DNA from: Myxococcales bacterium
Lineage (GTDB): Bacteria; Myxococcota_A; Polyangia; Polyangiales; JADJMO01
DNA length: 64,000 nt
Assembly (NCBI GenBank): GCA_016709545.1
Contig: JADJMO010000033.1
Span: forward strand, 38,014-102,013
Direction of reading: 5' to 3'
Shown here: positions 8,124-17,183 of the stretch, piece by piece
Layout: every line of letters begins with the position of its first letter
Numbering within the stretch: position 1 is the first letter of the stretch
The notes under the pieces: generated by a model
Database searches by the model: none
The model's input: only the letters and a program-made list of their open reading frames with translations
What the model was told of the DNA's origin: nothing
Translations under genes and position numbers: made by a program

Positions 8124-9287
8124 TCAGCGAATGACGGTGGGGCACCCGTAGAGGATCGTGCACGCGCCGTCGATCGCGCCCTTGGCAGCCTCGCAGGCTG
8201 GCCCGTAGAGGATGATCTGGTTGCCGTCGTCCGAGTAGTCCCACCCGTCCTTGCGGGTCGGGTCGCGGGCGATGTCCGAGTCCTTGCCGCCCGACGTGAG
8301 CCGCACGTTCACCTTCGTGGGGTCGAACGAGCCGTCCTTCTTCGGGATGTCGTAGGTGCACGACAGCGCCGCGCCGCCGATCGACGCGAGCGTCGCGCTC
8401 ATCGCCGCGCCGAAGTCGGCCGCGGTGGTCATGTCGTAGTGGCAGTAGGTGGGCCCGGTGTCCGAACACCCGGCCGGGGCGGTGCCGCCGGCCTTCGCGA
8501 TCCGCGAGAGGATCGTGCGGTAGCCCTGCGAGCCGGGCACGCCGATGACGAACGTGCGGATGCCGGCCTTCGCCGCGGCGGCGACCTTGGCGATGACCGC
8601 GTCGGCGTCGGTGGCGAGCGCGGCGGAGTTGCACGAGATGTCACACCCCGTGCAGAAGGTGGCGTTGCCGTCGGTGGCGAGCACGAGGAACTTGTTGCCG
8701 GTGGCGCTCAGCTTCTCGAGGTTGGCGAGCGCGACGCCGATCGCGTCGTGGGTCGGCGTGCCGCCCTCGGGGATGCGCGCGTCGAGGGCGGTGCCCACCG
8801 CCGTGCGGGTCTTGGAGAGCGGGCCCACGTCCACGTCGGGGACCTGCGGCACACACCCCGTGGGCGACCCGCTGAAGGTGCCCTTGCCGGTCGGGTAGTG
8901 CATGAGGCCGACCGAGTTGGCGTCGGGCAGCTTGGCGAGGGCCTCCTTGAGCTTGGTCTTGAACACGCTCCAGCGCGAGGACGTGCTCGCGGCGCACGTG
9001 GCCGAGGCGGTGTCGGTCGAGGGGCAGTTCATGCTGCCGCTGACGTCGAGCTGGAACAGCAGGTTGGCGGGCTTGGCCGTGGCGCCGGTCTTCGAGCTGA
9101 GACACGCGGCGTCGGGGTCGAGCGCGGAGTCGGTGCCGAGGCCGCCGTCGCCGGCGTCGAGGCCCCCGCCGACGTCGGGGGAGAAGCCCGCGTCGAGCGC
9201 GCTCCCGCCGTCGCTGTCGTCGGCCTTGTCGCTGGCCGGCGAACACCCCACCAAACAGAGCCCGATGACCGACAGGAGCTTCTTCAT
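8124..9287 (-). CDS. Surface lipoprotein with von Willebrand A domain
   Basis: A 387-aa protein. The signal MKKLLSVIGLCLVGC is lipidated at Cys15 and is followed by an Asp/Gly-rich tether to about residue 60. A VWA domain then runs to about residue 290 with an intact metal site: DVSGSM (about 80-85), the Thr in GGTPTHDA and the Asp in LATDGNA. This architecture usually serves metal-dependent protein binding at the cell surface. Cys pairs (FCTGCDISC) suggest extracellular disulfides. The C-terminal part (TYDIPKKDGSFDP to YGCPTVIR) recurs in myxobacterial VWA lipoproteins as far as I recall. The element at 9322-9355 lies 35 bp upstream. Confidence 0.88.
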   Translation of the reverse strand: MKKLLSVIGLCLVGCSPASDKADDSDGGSALDAGFSPDVGGGLDAGDGGLGTDSALDPDAACLSSKTGATAKPANLLFQLDVSGSMNCPSTDTASATCAASTSSRWSVFKTKLKEALAKLPDANSVGLMHYPTGKGTFSGSPTGCVPQVPDVDVGPLSKTRTAVGTALDARIPEGGTPTHDAIGVALANLEKLSATGNKFLVLATDGNATFCTGCDISCNSAALATDADAVIAKVAAAAKAGIRTFVIGVPGSQGYRTILSRIAKAGGTAPAGCSDTGPTYCHYDMTTAADFGAAMSATLASIGGAALSCTYDIPKKDGSFDPTKVNVRLTSGGKDSDIARDPTRKDGWDYSDDGNQIILYGPACEAAKGAIDGACTILYGCPTVIR

Positions 9288-9321
9288 GGCCCGACCTTCC
9301 GTGGTGTCTGCTGACCATGCA

Positions 9322-9355
9322 CATCATTGCGACACACCGGTAACAATCGAGTAAC
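9322..9355 (-). promoter_or_regulatory. Conserved 34-bp promoter/operator-like element, copy 2
   Basis: Read on the minus strand it begins GTTACTCGATTGTTACCGG and ends TGTCGCAATGATG. It matches copy 1 at 3241-3274 in 28 of 34 positions, including an uninterrupted 12-base core. GTTAC is repeated exactly with an 11-bp period. It lies 35 bp upstream of the VWA lipoprotein ATG in the same relative orientation as copy 1, consistent with a shared promoter or regulator site. Confidence 0.5.
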
Positions 9356-9397
9356 TTCGCGCGGCGCTCCGCCGCCCGCTCCGCCGCCCGAGGGGCT

Positions 9398-12005
9398 TCA
9401 GGTCTCGCCGAGGGTCTTGAGCTCGAGCCGGGTCGTCCAGGCGTACGCGAGCTCGCCCCGCACCTGGGCCACCTGCACCGCCTCGCCGAAGGGCCCGAGC
9501 AGCGCGCGCAATCGCGACACGGTCATCTTGAGCGCGGCGCGCGTGGAGGGGCTCTCGCGCTGCTGCCACACCGTGCGGATCAACGCGGAGGCCGGCTGGG
9601 CCTCGCCCGCGTGCTCCGCCAGCGCCCGCAGGAGCGGAGCCAGCACGCGCCGGCGCGCGATCGAGATCCGCACCCCGTCCGGGCGCACGAGCACGGCGTG
9701 GAGCTCGTCGAGCACCAGGGTGCCGGGCACACCACGCAGCAGGCGCGCGCGCGTCGCGGCGTCGAGCCGAGGCGCGGGACGCAGGCGGAGGGCCTCGGCG
9801 AGGTCGCGGCGACCGTCGGCCAGCAGCGCCGCCCGCACCCGCGCCGCGCCGAGCGCCTGCAGCACCGCGTCGCAGACGGCGCGCGTCGGCGCCGAGCCCT
9901 CGAGCGCGCCGCGCGTGTAGACCGCCACGTGGGTCGCGTCCTCGCCGAGCGCGAAGTGACCGCGTTGACCCGCCTCGACGAAGGCCTCGGTGCGGGTCCG
10001 AGACTCGCTCGCGAGGCCGACCCGCTCGCACAGCGAGGCCGCGTCTCTCCGCGCGCGCGCCGCCCAGAACCAGCCCTCGTGGCGCTCGAGGGCGCGCACG
10101 GCCGCGTCGATCAGGGCGAGGCCCCCTGGCGCGTCGTCGAGCGAGGCCACGAGACCACCGATGTGCTCCGCGATCGCGTCGAGCACCGGCTCTGCGTGGG
10201 AGAGGAGGGCGAGGGCGGTCTGCGCGTGCTCGAGCGCCTTCTCGGCGGCGTCTGCGTCGTGCGCGCGCACGTGCTCCTCGGCGAGGTCGAGCCAGGTCTC
10301 CACGCGGAGCCGCGCGTCCGCGGTGCGCTCGGCCTCGGTGACCAGCTGCGAGACGCGCCCTCGGGGGAACCGGGATTCCCCGCGCGCGATCGACGCGGGC
10401 CAGCAGCACGCGCGTGGTCAGGACCTCGGCGGCGGTGCCCGTGCGACTGCGCTCCTCGATCGCCGCGCGCGCCTCGCGATCGGCCTCGTCCCAGCGCCCG
10501 AGCCACAGCGCGGTGCCCGCGAGGTTCGAGCGGAGGATGCCGCGCAGCTCGACCAGCGCACCCTCGTGGGGAGGGATCGCCTCGAGCGCCGCGCGGTAGT
10601 GGGCCGCGGCCTCCACGAACCGTCCCCGCCGGGCCTCGAGCGCGCCGAGGCGGTGCAGCGCGCGCGCCCGCACCGACTCGTCGCCGCTGCGCTCGGCGAC
10701 GCGGACGAGCTGGTCGAGCAGCCTTCGCGCGCGGTCGTGCGCACCCGACTCGATCGCGAGGCTCGCGCGCAGCAGCGCCACCTCGCGCTGGTGGACCTTG
10801 CCGCTCGGCGTGGCCTCGAGCGCTCGGAGGTGGGCGCGACACTCACCCGCGCGACCGAGGCGCCAGCACGCGCGCGCCAGATCGAGCAGCGCCACGCTCC
10901 TGCCGGGGCCCCGGGCGGGCAGACGGGCGCGCTGCTCGCGCGCGAGATCGGCGAAGCGGCCGAGGCGCTCGAGCAGGCGCTTGCGGAGCGGCCAGAGCTC
11001 GTCGGCCGAGGTGGTGAGCGCGAGCAGCGCGCCCGCGCGCGCCGGATCGAGCACGAGCGCGGGCAGTCGCGCGGCGGCCCTCCTCGCCGGCTCCTCGAGG
11101 CCCGCCGCGGCGAGCACGAGGGCGGCGTCCACCGCGGCCCGCGGGTCGCGCGTGCGCTCGAGCCGGCGCGCGAGGACGACCGCGTGCTTCTCGTCGCGGC
11201 CGAGGACACCACACGCCTGATCGAACGGGGCCACCGGCACGACGCGGCCCTCCCGCGCCTCGAGCAGGCCCTCGTCGCGCAGCTGCTCGGCGAGGCGCTC
11301 GACCGCGGGGCCGGCAGCGGCGAGCGTCGTCGCGTCGAGCGGCACCTCCGCGCCGATCAGGAGCGCCAGCGTGGAGAACGCTTCCCGCGCGCGTTGCCGG
11401 GTCGCGCCGGCGAGGGCGGTGGCGATGGCCCCCTCACGGTCGACGAACCCGTCGGCGGTGTTCAAGCGGATTCCGTGGCCCGCGATCACACGGCCCCCCC
11501 CGCCGAGGGGATCGAGCGGCACGGCGGCCCGCCCGTGCGACGCGCGCGCGACGGCGCGGGCGAGCTCGAGGTGCCCGGCGCGCTCGAGCAGGAACGCGAC
11601 CCGTCTCCGCGTCGTCGAGCGGGGGTGTTCGACCGCGAGTCGCACCAGAGCGCGCAGGTCGATCGCGCGCCCCTCGACCGCGCTGTCGTGAACCAGCAAC
11701 GCCCCGGCGAGGCTCGTGGAGCCGCGGGCGGCCGGACGGGTGAGCAGGTCGAGGAACGTCTGCTCGAGGCTCGTCAGGCGCAGCCCGCCGCGGTCGATCG
11801 TGCGGACCCCGGCCGCGAGCGCCGCGACCGCGCGCAGGTGCGGGTCGCGCAGCGCGATCTCGCGGCTCGTCGCCACGGGGAGCGGCAGCCTGGGCGGTCG
11901 TCCGAGGTGGAGCTGGGCCGCGGCCTCGACGGCGATCGTGGCCGAGGGATCGCGCCGGCGACGCGCCACGAAAGCGCGTACCACCTCCGGCGAGACGAGC
12001 AGCAT
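9398..12005 (-). CDS. Large TPR/winged-helix regulator with AbiEi-like N-terminus, frameshifted
   Basis: About 865 aa once one frameshift near 10365-10385 (at a GGGGG and CCCC tract) is bridged. Residues 1 to about 180 (GVRTIDRGGLRLTSLEQTFL, DLLTRPAARG, RRRVAFLLERAGH) resemble the body of AbiEi-type antitoxins; this is a pattern judgement. The middle is a long helical repeat region of TPR type (HRLGALEARRGRFVEAAAHY, WDEADREARAAIEERSRTG). The last 90 residues form an OmpR-like winged helix (VRISIARRRVLAPLLRAL, SRLRALLGPFG), so DNA binding is likely. No receiver or ATPase domain is seen. It starts 13 bp after pheA and probably belongs to that operon. Confidence 0.65.
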
Positions 12006-12018
12006 GGGCCGGCCGAGC

Positions 12019-12828
12019 TTAGCTCTCCTCGCACGGATACGTGCCGAGCACGTGGAGCCCGATCACCGCGGCAGCGAACGCGTGGAGCCCCGCGGCGAGC
12101 GCCTCGTCAGGGCCGACCACGTCGGCGTGGAAGGCGTACTCGAACGGGCGATCGGGCAGCGGGCGGCTCCCGAGTCGCGAGAGGTCGAGGCCACGGTCCG
12201 CGAGCACGGCGAGCGCCTTCGCGAGCGAGCCGGGCCGGTGGGGAAGCGTGAAGGCGAGGGTGGCCTTCCTCCGCGTCGTGACCGGGGCCTCGGCGCCCCG
12301 TCCGCCGATCAACAGGAAGCGGGTGAAGCCGCCCGGGGGATCCTCGATCGCATCGGCGAGGACCACCGCGCCGAACAGCGAGGCGGCCCGCGGCGCCGCG
12401 ATCGCCGCGAAGGTGGGGTCTCGCCGCTCGACGACCTCGGCGACCGCCGCGGCGGTGCTGCTCGTGAGCGCGGTGACCCAGCCCGGGTGCGCCTGCAGCC
12501 AGCGACCGCACTGGGCGAGGGCCATCCCGTGCGACGCGACCCGCTCCACGCGCTCGAGGCTCGACCCTGGCGCGCCGATCAGCGCGAGCCGGACCCGCAC
12601 CCGGTGCTCGCCGAGGATGCTGACACGATGCTGCCACAGGAGATCCTGCACCGAGGGCACCTCGCCAGCGAGCGAGCTCTCGAGCGGGACGACCGCGCGC
12701 TCTCCGTGCGCCGCGCGCGTCACCGCCTCCTGCAGGTGCGCGACGGGGCGGCACTCGCCGCCCTCGGCGAAGAACCGGGCCGCCTCCTCGGCGAAGGCCC
12801 CCGGCAGCCCGGGATAGAGCACCTCCAT
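12019..12828 (-). CDS. pheA: Prephenate dehydratase with ACT domain
   Basis: A 269-aa monofunctional prephenate dehydratase, which converts prephenate to phenylpyruvate for phenylalanine synthesis. The catalytic part has PLESSLAGEV (normally PIENS-G-V), a TSSTAAAVAEVV helix and the TRF triad in GFTRFLLIGG. A C-terminal ACT domain (from about residue 190) carries LAFTLPHRPGSLAKALAVL and GSRPLPDRPFEYAF, degenerate forms of the Phe-binding GALV and ESRP motifs, so allosteric feedback by Phe is plausible. The ATG overlaps the stop of the DAHP synthase gene by one base (TGATG). Confidence 0.92.
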   Translation of the reverse strand: MEVLYPGLPGAFAEEAARFFAEGGECRPVAHLQEAVTRAAHGERAVVPLESSLAGEVPSVQDLLWQHRVSILGEHRVRVRLALIGAPGSSLERVERVASHGMALAQCGRWLQAHPGWVTALTSSTAAAVAEVVERRDPTFAAIAAPRAASLFGAVVLADAIEDPPGGFTRFLLIGGRGAEAPVTTRRKATLAFTLPHRPGSLAKALAVLADRGLDLSRLGSRPLPDRPFEYAFHADVVGPDEALAAGLHAFAAAVIGLHVLGTYPCEES

Positions 12829-14105
12829 CACGCCTCCTGCGCGCCGCGCGTCTCGCGGATGACCGCCTCGAACGCGCGCACGATCGCGGTCGGATCGGCG
12901 AGGCCGCGCGCCGCCCTCTCCACGTGGCCGAGCACCGCGCGCTCGCGCTCGGGCGCGTGGATCGGGTGACCGAGGTGGCGCTTGCCGACCCCGACCGCCT
13001 GACCGATCTCCACCCTCGCGGCGAGGAGGCGCACCAGGGCGGCGTCGAGTGCGTCGATGCGGCGCCGCTGGTGCTCGAGGTCTCCTTCGTCGCGCACCGC
13101 GGCCGTGGAGAGCGCGCGACCGTGCAGGGCGCAGTCGAGCGAGAGACCGCGCATGAGCGCCGCGAACCCCTCGAGCCCGAGCGCCTGGTCGGCGTCGGTC
13201 CAGGAGGCTTCGGGCCGCGGGTGCACCTCGATCAAGAGACCGTCGGCGCCGACCGCGACCGCCGCCCGCGCGAGCGGGGCGACGAGCTCCCGCCGCCCGA
13301 CGCCGTGGCTCGGGTCGACCCAGACCGGCAGGTGGGTCCTCGCTTTGAGGGCCGCGACCGCGGCCAGATCCAGCAGGTTGCGCGTCGCGGGATCCCACGA
13401 GCGAAGGCCTCGCTCGCAGAGCATCACCCGCGGGTTGCCTCCCGCGAGCACGTAGTCCGCGGCGAGCAGGAGCTCGTCGAGGGTCATCGCCGGCCCGCGC
13501 TTGAGCAGCACGGGGCGGTCGATCTTGCCGAGGGCCGTGAGCAGCGGGAAGTTCTGGGCGTTGCGCGCGCCGACCTGGAGCACGTCGGCGTGCTCGGCCA
13601 CGCGCTCGACGTCCTCGACGCTCATCACCTCGGTCACGGTCGGCAGTCCGCTCGCCTGCCCTGCGGCGTACAGGATCTCGAGTCCCTGCGCGCCGAGTCC
13701 CTGGAAAGCCCACGGTGATGTGCGCGGTTTGTATGCGCCGGCGCGCAGCAGTCGAGCCCCGGAGCTGCGCACCGAGGCCGCCGCTTCGCGCATTTGTTCC
13801 GGCGTCTCCACCGAGCACGGACCGGCGGTCACGACGAGCTCCCGACCGCCCACCACGACCTCACCGATGCGGACCGTGGTGCCCTCCGGTCGCACCGTTC
13901 GCGCGGCGAGCTTGTACGGCGTGCGCAGCGCGGTGACGGCCCGGACTCCTCGGATCTGGGCGAGGGACTCCATCCACGGGGCGGCTCGCTCGACGATGCA
14001 CAGACCGCGCGGTAGCTCGAAGAAACGAGCACCGGTGGCGACGAGCGCCTCCCGCACGCGTCCACGACCCTCGGTGTCCTCGGCTTCGGTCCATTCGATC
14101 CACAT
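12828..14105 (-). CDS. aroF: DAHP synthase (class I-beta) fused to chorismate mutase
   Basis: A 425-aa enzyme with three parts. Residues 1-65 are a ferredoxin-like regulatory domain. Residues 70-330 are the DAHP synthase barrel (GPCSVETPEQM, RAGAYKPRTSPWAFQGLG, QVGARNAQNFPLL, LLKRG, VWVDPSHGVGRREL), which joins erythrose-4-phosphate and phosphoenolpyruvate. Residues 345-425 are an AroQ-type chorismate mutase helical domain (RRRIDALDAALVRLLAARVE, GVGKRHLGHPIHAPERE). It therefore carries the first shikimate step and the branch-point mutase, followed in the operon by prephenate dehydratase. The start follows a GAGGAGG ribosome site. Expression is probably set by the attenuator upstream. Confidence 0.92.
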   Translation of the reverse strand: MWIEWTEAEDTEGRGRVREALVATGARFFELPRGLCIVERAAPWMESLAQIRGVRAVTALRTPYKLAARTVRPEGTTVRIGEVVVGGRELVVTAGPCSVETPEQMREAAASVRSSGARLLRAGAYKPRTSPWAFQGLGAQGLEILYAAGQASGLPTVTEVMSVEDVERVAEHADVLQVGARNAQNFPLLTALGKIDRPVLLKRGPAMTLDELLLAADYVLAGGNPRVMLCERGLRSWDPATRNLLDLAAVAALKARTHLPVWVDPSHGVGRRELVAPLARAAVAVGADGLLIEVHPRPEASWTDADQALGLEGFAALMRGLSLDCALHGRALSTAAVRDEGDLEHQRRRIDALDAALVRLLAARVEIGQAVGVGKRHLGHPIHAPERERAVLGHVERAARGLADPTAIVRAFEAVIRETRGAQEA

Positions 14106-14140
14106 CGTCGACCTCCTCGTTCACGCACGACAAAAGCACC

Positions 14141-14173
14141 GAGGCCCGCGTCCCTCCTGGGGTCGCGGGCCTC
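14141..14173 (-). terminator. Attenuator terminator hairpin of the aroF-pheA operon
   Basis: A perfect 10-bp GC-rich stem (GAGGCCCGCG with CGCGGGCCTC) encloses a 13-nt loop. On the minus strand it is followed by GGTGCTTTTG, a short U tract, about 35 bp before the aroF start. It lies between the leader peptide and the structural gene, so it would stop transcription before the operon. The 5' arm overlaps an alternative pairing partner (see the leader peptide entry). Confidence 0.75.
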
Positions 14174-14201
14174 GTCGTTCGCTGGCTTTGCTCAGCTCAG
14201 A

Positions 14202-14261
14202 TCACGGCGCCCGCCACCCGGCACGAAAGTAGAACGCAAAGTAGCGGGCGGCAGACGACAT
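14202..14261 (-). CDS. Phe/Tyr-rich attenuation leader peptide
   Basis: A 19-aa reading frame, MSSAARYFAFYFRAGWRAP, ends in TGA 28 bp before the terminator hairpin. Five of six consecutive residues are Tyr or Phe (YFAFYF), the hallmark of attenuation controlled by charged Phe/Tyr tRNA. Four pairing segments can be traced. Segment 1 (GCCCGC, 14244-14249) precedes the control codons. Segment 2 (GGGTGGCGGGC, 14209-14219) pairs with 1 or with 3. Segment 3 (GCCCGCGACCC, 14160-14170) forms the antiterminator with 2 or the terminator with segment 4 (14141-14150). No strong ribosome site precedes the ATG. Confidence 0.78.
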   Translation of the reverse strand: MSSAARYFAFYFRAGWRAP

Positions 14262-14372
14262 CGAGCAACCAGCATGACGGGCGCGACCGCCTCCGTCAAA
14301 CACTTCGTTGATCTCCCGCAATTCTCCACTGTTTCAGTTGCACGAAGTGGGGATCACTGGCAACCTCGGTGG

Positions 14373-15077
14373 GTGACGAAGCCCACCACCCTCGCCCTCG
14401 TCTGGTCCGTCCTCCTCGTCGCCTGCAGCGACCCCGAGCGCTCCGCGAGCACCGACGATGCAGGTGCCGCCGACAGCACGAGCCCGATCGACTCCGGCAA
14501 GGCAGACACCGGCCTGGTCGACAGCTCGACCCCGAGCGACGCCGACGCGGGTCGCGACTCGACCGTGGACTCGACCGTGGATTCGGGCGCGCTCGACTCG
14601 GGCAAGGTGGACACCGGCCCCGTCGACACAGGGCCGGTCGACACCGGCATCAAGCCGCTCGCGTGCAAGGCCGGCAGCACCGAGACCTTCTCGGCCAAGA
14701 TGATCGGCTGCTCGGGCGTCCTCACGTTCCCGAACCGCGCGACCGCGTGTCCCGCGGGCTCGCACGTCTGCTCGGCCAAGGAGTGGGTCGACAACCACGG
14801 GAGCCTCGCGCCCAAGCACCACTACTGGACCAACGACCCGCTCAAGTACGAGGGCTCGGGCCCGAGCGCGTGCTCGGTGTCGCTCACGACGGGCAGCGAC
14901 TGCGGCGCCGAGACGCCGATGCGGGTGTGCACCGGCACCGGCACCGCCGCGGTGACCGATCCCGAAGGGAACGTCTGCAACTGGGTCGCCTGCGGCTACG
15001 GGGCCCTCACCCCGAACCAGTACTTCGGCGGCTGCGCCGGCAACACCACCGCCGGCACCCTCTGCTGCGCGGGCTGA
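14373..15077 (+). CDS. Lipoprotein with Asp/Ser/Gly repeat tether
   Basis: A 234-aa protein from a GTG at 14373. The signal (TKPTTLALVWSVLLVAC) ends at a lipidated Cys at about residue 19. A tether of about 65 residues is built from DSG, DTG and VDTGP repeats. The globular part (about 90-234) has six or more Cys (KMIGCSGVLTFPNRATACP, HVCSAKEW, GCAGNTTAGTLCC) and looks like a small disulfide-bonded extracellular domain of unknown function. An in-frame ATG at 14274 would add a non-signal extension and is rejected. Its promoter region overlaps the aroF leader on the other strand. Confidence 0.7.
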   Translation: MTKPTTLALVWSVLLVACSDPERSASTDDAGAADSTSPIDSGKADTGLVDSSTPSDADAGRDSTVDSTVDSGALDSGKVDTGPVDTGPVDTGIKPLACKAGSTETFSAKMIGCSGVLTFPNRATACPAGSHVCSAKEWVDNHGSLAPKHHYWTNDPLKYEGSGPSACSVSLTTGSDCGAETPMRVCTGTGTAAVTDPEGNVCNWVACGYGALTPNQYFGGCAGNTTAGTLCCAG

Positions 15078-15102
15078 CGACCAGAGAACGAGAGGAGGCA
15101 CC

Positions 15103-16565
15103 GTGGAGCGACACGTCGACGTCTTGATGGTGGGCGCCGGCATCTCGGGCATCGGCGCGGCCTACCACCTGCAGAAGCACTGCCCAGGCCGGTCGTACGT
15201 GATCCTCGAGGGGCGCCCGCGGCTCGGCGGTACGTGGGATCTGTTCCAGTATCCCGGCATCCGCTCCGACTCCGACATGTACACGCTCGGGTACTCGTTC
15301 CGCCCGTGGACCCACCCCAAGGCCATCGCCGACGGCCCCGCGATCCTCGCCTACCTGCGCGACACCGCCGAGGCCTACGGCATCGACCGCAAGATCGAGT
15401 ACGGGCGCCGGGTCGAGCGCGCCGCGTGGTCGAGCGAACACGCGCGGTGGACCGTCGACGTGCTCGAGGTCGAGACCGACACGCGCACGCGGTACACCTG
15501 CAACTTCCTCTTCGTGTGCGCGGGCTACTACGACTACGAGAGCGGTCACACCCCGGAGATCCCCGGGCTCGAGCGCTTCGCGGGGCGCGTCGTGCACCCC
15601 CAGCACTGGACCAAGGACGTCGACTACGACGGCAAGCGCGTCGTGGTCATCGGCAGCGGCGCGACCGCGGTCACCCTGGTGCCCGAGCTCGCCAAGCGCG
15701 CGGCCCACGTGACGATGCTGCAGCGCTCCCCCACGTACGTGGTCTCGATCCCCGCGCGCGACGTCGTCGCCGACTGGCTGCGGGAGCACTTGCCAGCGAG
15801 ACCGCCTATGCGCTCACGCGGTGGAAGAACGTGCTGCTCAGCATGGCGTTCTACAACTACAGCCGCCGCTTCCCCGAGCACGCGGCGCGCGGGATGATCC
15901 GCTTCGTGAAGAAGGCCGTGGGCCAGGACGTCGACGTCGAGCGGCATTTCACGCCGAGCTACAAGCCGTGGGATCAGCGTGTCTGTCTCGTGCCCGACGG
16001 CGATCTGTTCGAGACCCTCCGGAGCGGTCGCGCCTCGGTGGTGACCGATCAGATCGAGAGCTACACGGAGCGGGGGCTCAGGCTCCGGTCGGGCGCCGAG
16101 CTCGAGGCCGACCTCGTGGTCACCGCCACCGGCCTGCGCCTCAAGTTCCTGGGCGGGCTCACCCTCGAGGTGGACGGCAAGGCGATCGAGCCGAGCAAGA
16201 CCATGGCCTACAAGGCCATGATGTGCAGCGACGTGCCCAACCTGGCGCTCGCCATCGGGTACACCAACGCCTCGTGGACCCTCAAGTGCGACCTCACGTG
16301 CGAGTACGTCTGCCGGCTCCTGAACCACATGGAGCGACACGGGTACACCCAGTGTTGCCCGCGCCGGAACGCCCCGACCCTTCGTGAGGAGCCGCTCATC
16401 GACTTCTCCTCGGGCTACGTGCAGCGCTCCATCGCCGACTTCCCCAAGCAGGGGTCCTTCGCGCCCTGGAAGGTCTACCAGAACTACGCCCTCGATCTCG
16501 TCACGCTCCGACACGCGCCGCTCGAAGACGGGGCGATGGAGTTCTCGACCCCGAACCGCACCTGA
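15103..16565 (+). CDS. FAD-dependent Baeyer-Villiger-type monooxygenase, frameshifted
   Basis: About 487 aa after bridging one frameshift near 15795. The FAD Rossmann motif is GAGISGIGAAY (residues 11-21), followed by LGGTWDLFQYPGIRSDSD, typical of Baeyer-Villiger and related flavin monooxygenases. The fingerprint FAGRVVHPQHW (F-x-G-x3-H-x3-W) is exact. The second, NADPH-binding Rossmann motif is VVVIGSGATAVTLVPELA. A conserved ATGLRL and a C-terminal region complete the fold. It would insert oxygen next to a carbonyl or oxidise a heteroatom; the substrate is not evident. It follows the lipoprotein gene by 25 bp. Confidence 0.85.
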
Positions 16566-16584
16566 CAGGATCTGGCAGGAAGAC

Positions 16585-16632
16585 GGCTACTCGAACCGCT
16601 CGCTACTCGGACCGCCCGCTACTCGAACCGCA
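16585..16632. repeat. Three 16-bp tandem repeats
   Basis: Three adjacent copies of a unit close to CGCTACTCGAACCGC (16585-16600, 16601-16616, 16617-16632), differing at one to three positions. The last copy contains the stop codon and final codons of the minus-strand gene ending at 16619. Probably a slippage product between two convergent genes. Confidence 0.7.
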
Positions 16633-17062
16633 GCGTGGAGACCAGGTGGTTGGCCGCCTCGAGGGAGGCCTCGACGGCGACATCCGGCCCTGGCAACACG
16701 ACGTTGGCGAGCCGCGCGCCGTCGCTGACGAAGTACTCGCGGACGATCCACGGCAGGCCGACCATCGCGAACGTGGCGGCGGCGACGACGAGGGAGCCAC
16801 GGGTGGTCACCGCCTCGTGCCGCGGTGGAGAGGCCCAGGCCTGGGCGGCGAGGCACGCGCGCAGGGCGACGGCGTCGAACGGCCCCTTTCCCTCGTGGGC
16901 GCGCACGTGCAGCTGGACGGGGTGCTCGGCGTTGCGCAGGTAGACCCCATGCACCCGCTGCACCTCGGGGTCGGCCCACTGCGGCTCGAGGATCCAAGCC
17001 GCTCGGCCCGTGGCCGACGACAGGTCGAGGGACAGACCATGACCCACGATGGAGATGCGCAC
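16619..17062 (-). CDS. Hypothetical small protein
   Basis: 147 aa from a GTG at 17062 (VRISIVGHGLSLDLSS). An alternating hydrophobic pattern suggests a mixed alpha/beta fold. The middle contains VQLHVRAHEGKGPFDAVALR and the end ANVVLPGPDVAVEASLEAAN. No signal peptide, membrane segment or known domain was recognised. The GGAGAG just before the GTG is close for a ribosome site, so a slightly later GTG (VGHGLSL) may be the true start. It diverges from the SnoaL-like gene. Confidence 0.5.
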   Translation of the reverse strand: MRISIVGHGLSLDLSSATGRAAWILEPQWADPEVQRVHGVYLRNAEHPVQLHVRAHEGKGPFDAVALRACLAAQAWASPPRHEAVTTRGSLVVAAATFAMVGLPWIVREYFVSDGARLANVVLPGPDVAVEASLEAANHLVSTLRFE

Positions 17063-17183
17063 CTCTCCGGTATAGCGGCTCGCGCTCTGCGACGCGTAGC
17101 ATCCTGTGCCCACCCACTGTGATCGCAGGATCGCGAACGCCGATCGCAGAACTGCGAATCGTCCCGCGCTATGGTCTTCGCCC

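Noticed and set aside
8641..9327. Alternative minus-strand gene overlapping the VWA lipoprotein
   Set aside because: It is an Arg-rich out-of-frame reading of the VWA gene, which has an intact signal peptide and metal-site motifs.
16585..16632. CRISPR or integration-site repeat
   Set aside because: The three units are 16 bp, directly adjacent with no spacers, and limited to one site, so local slippage is the simpler explanation.
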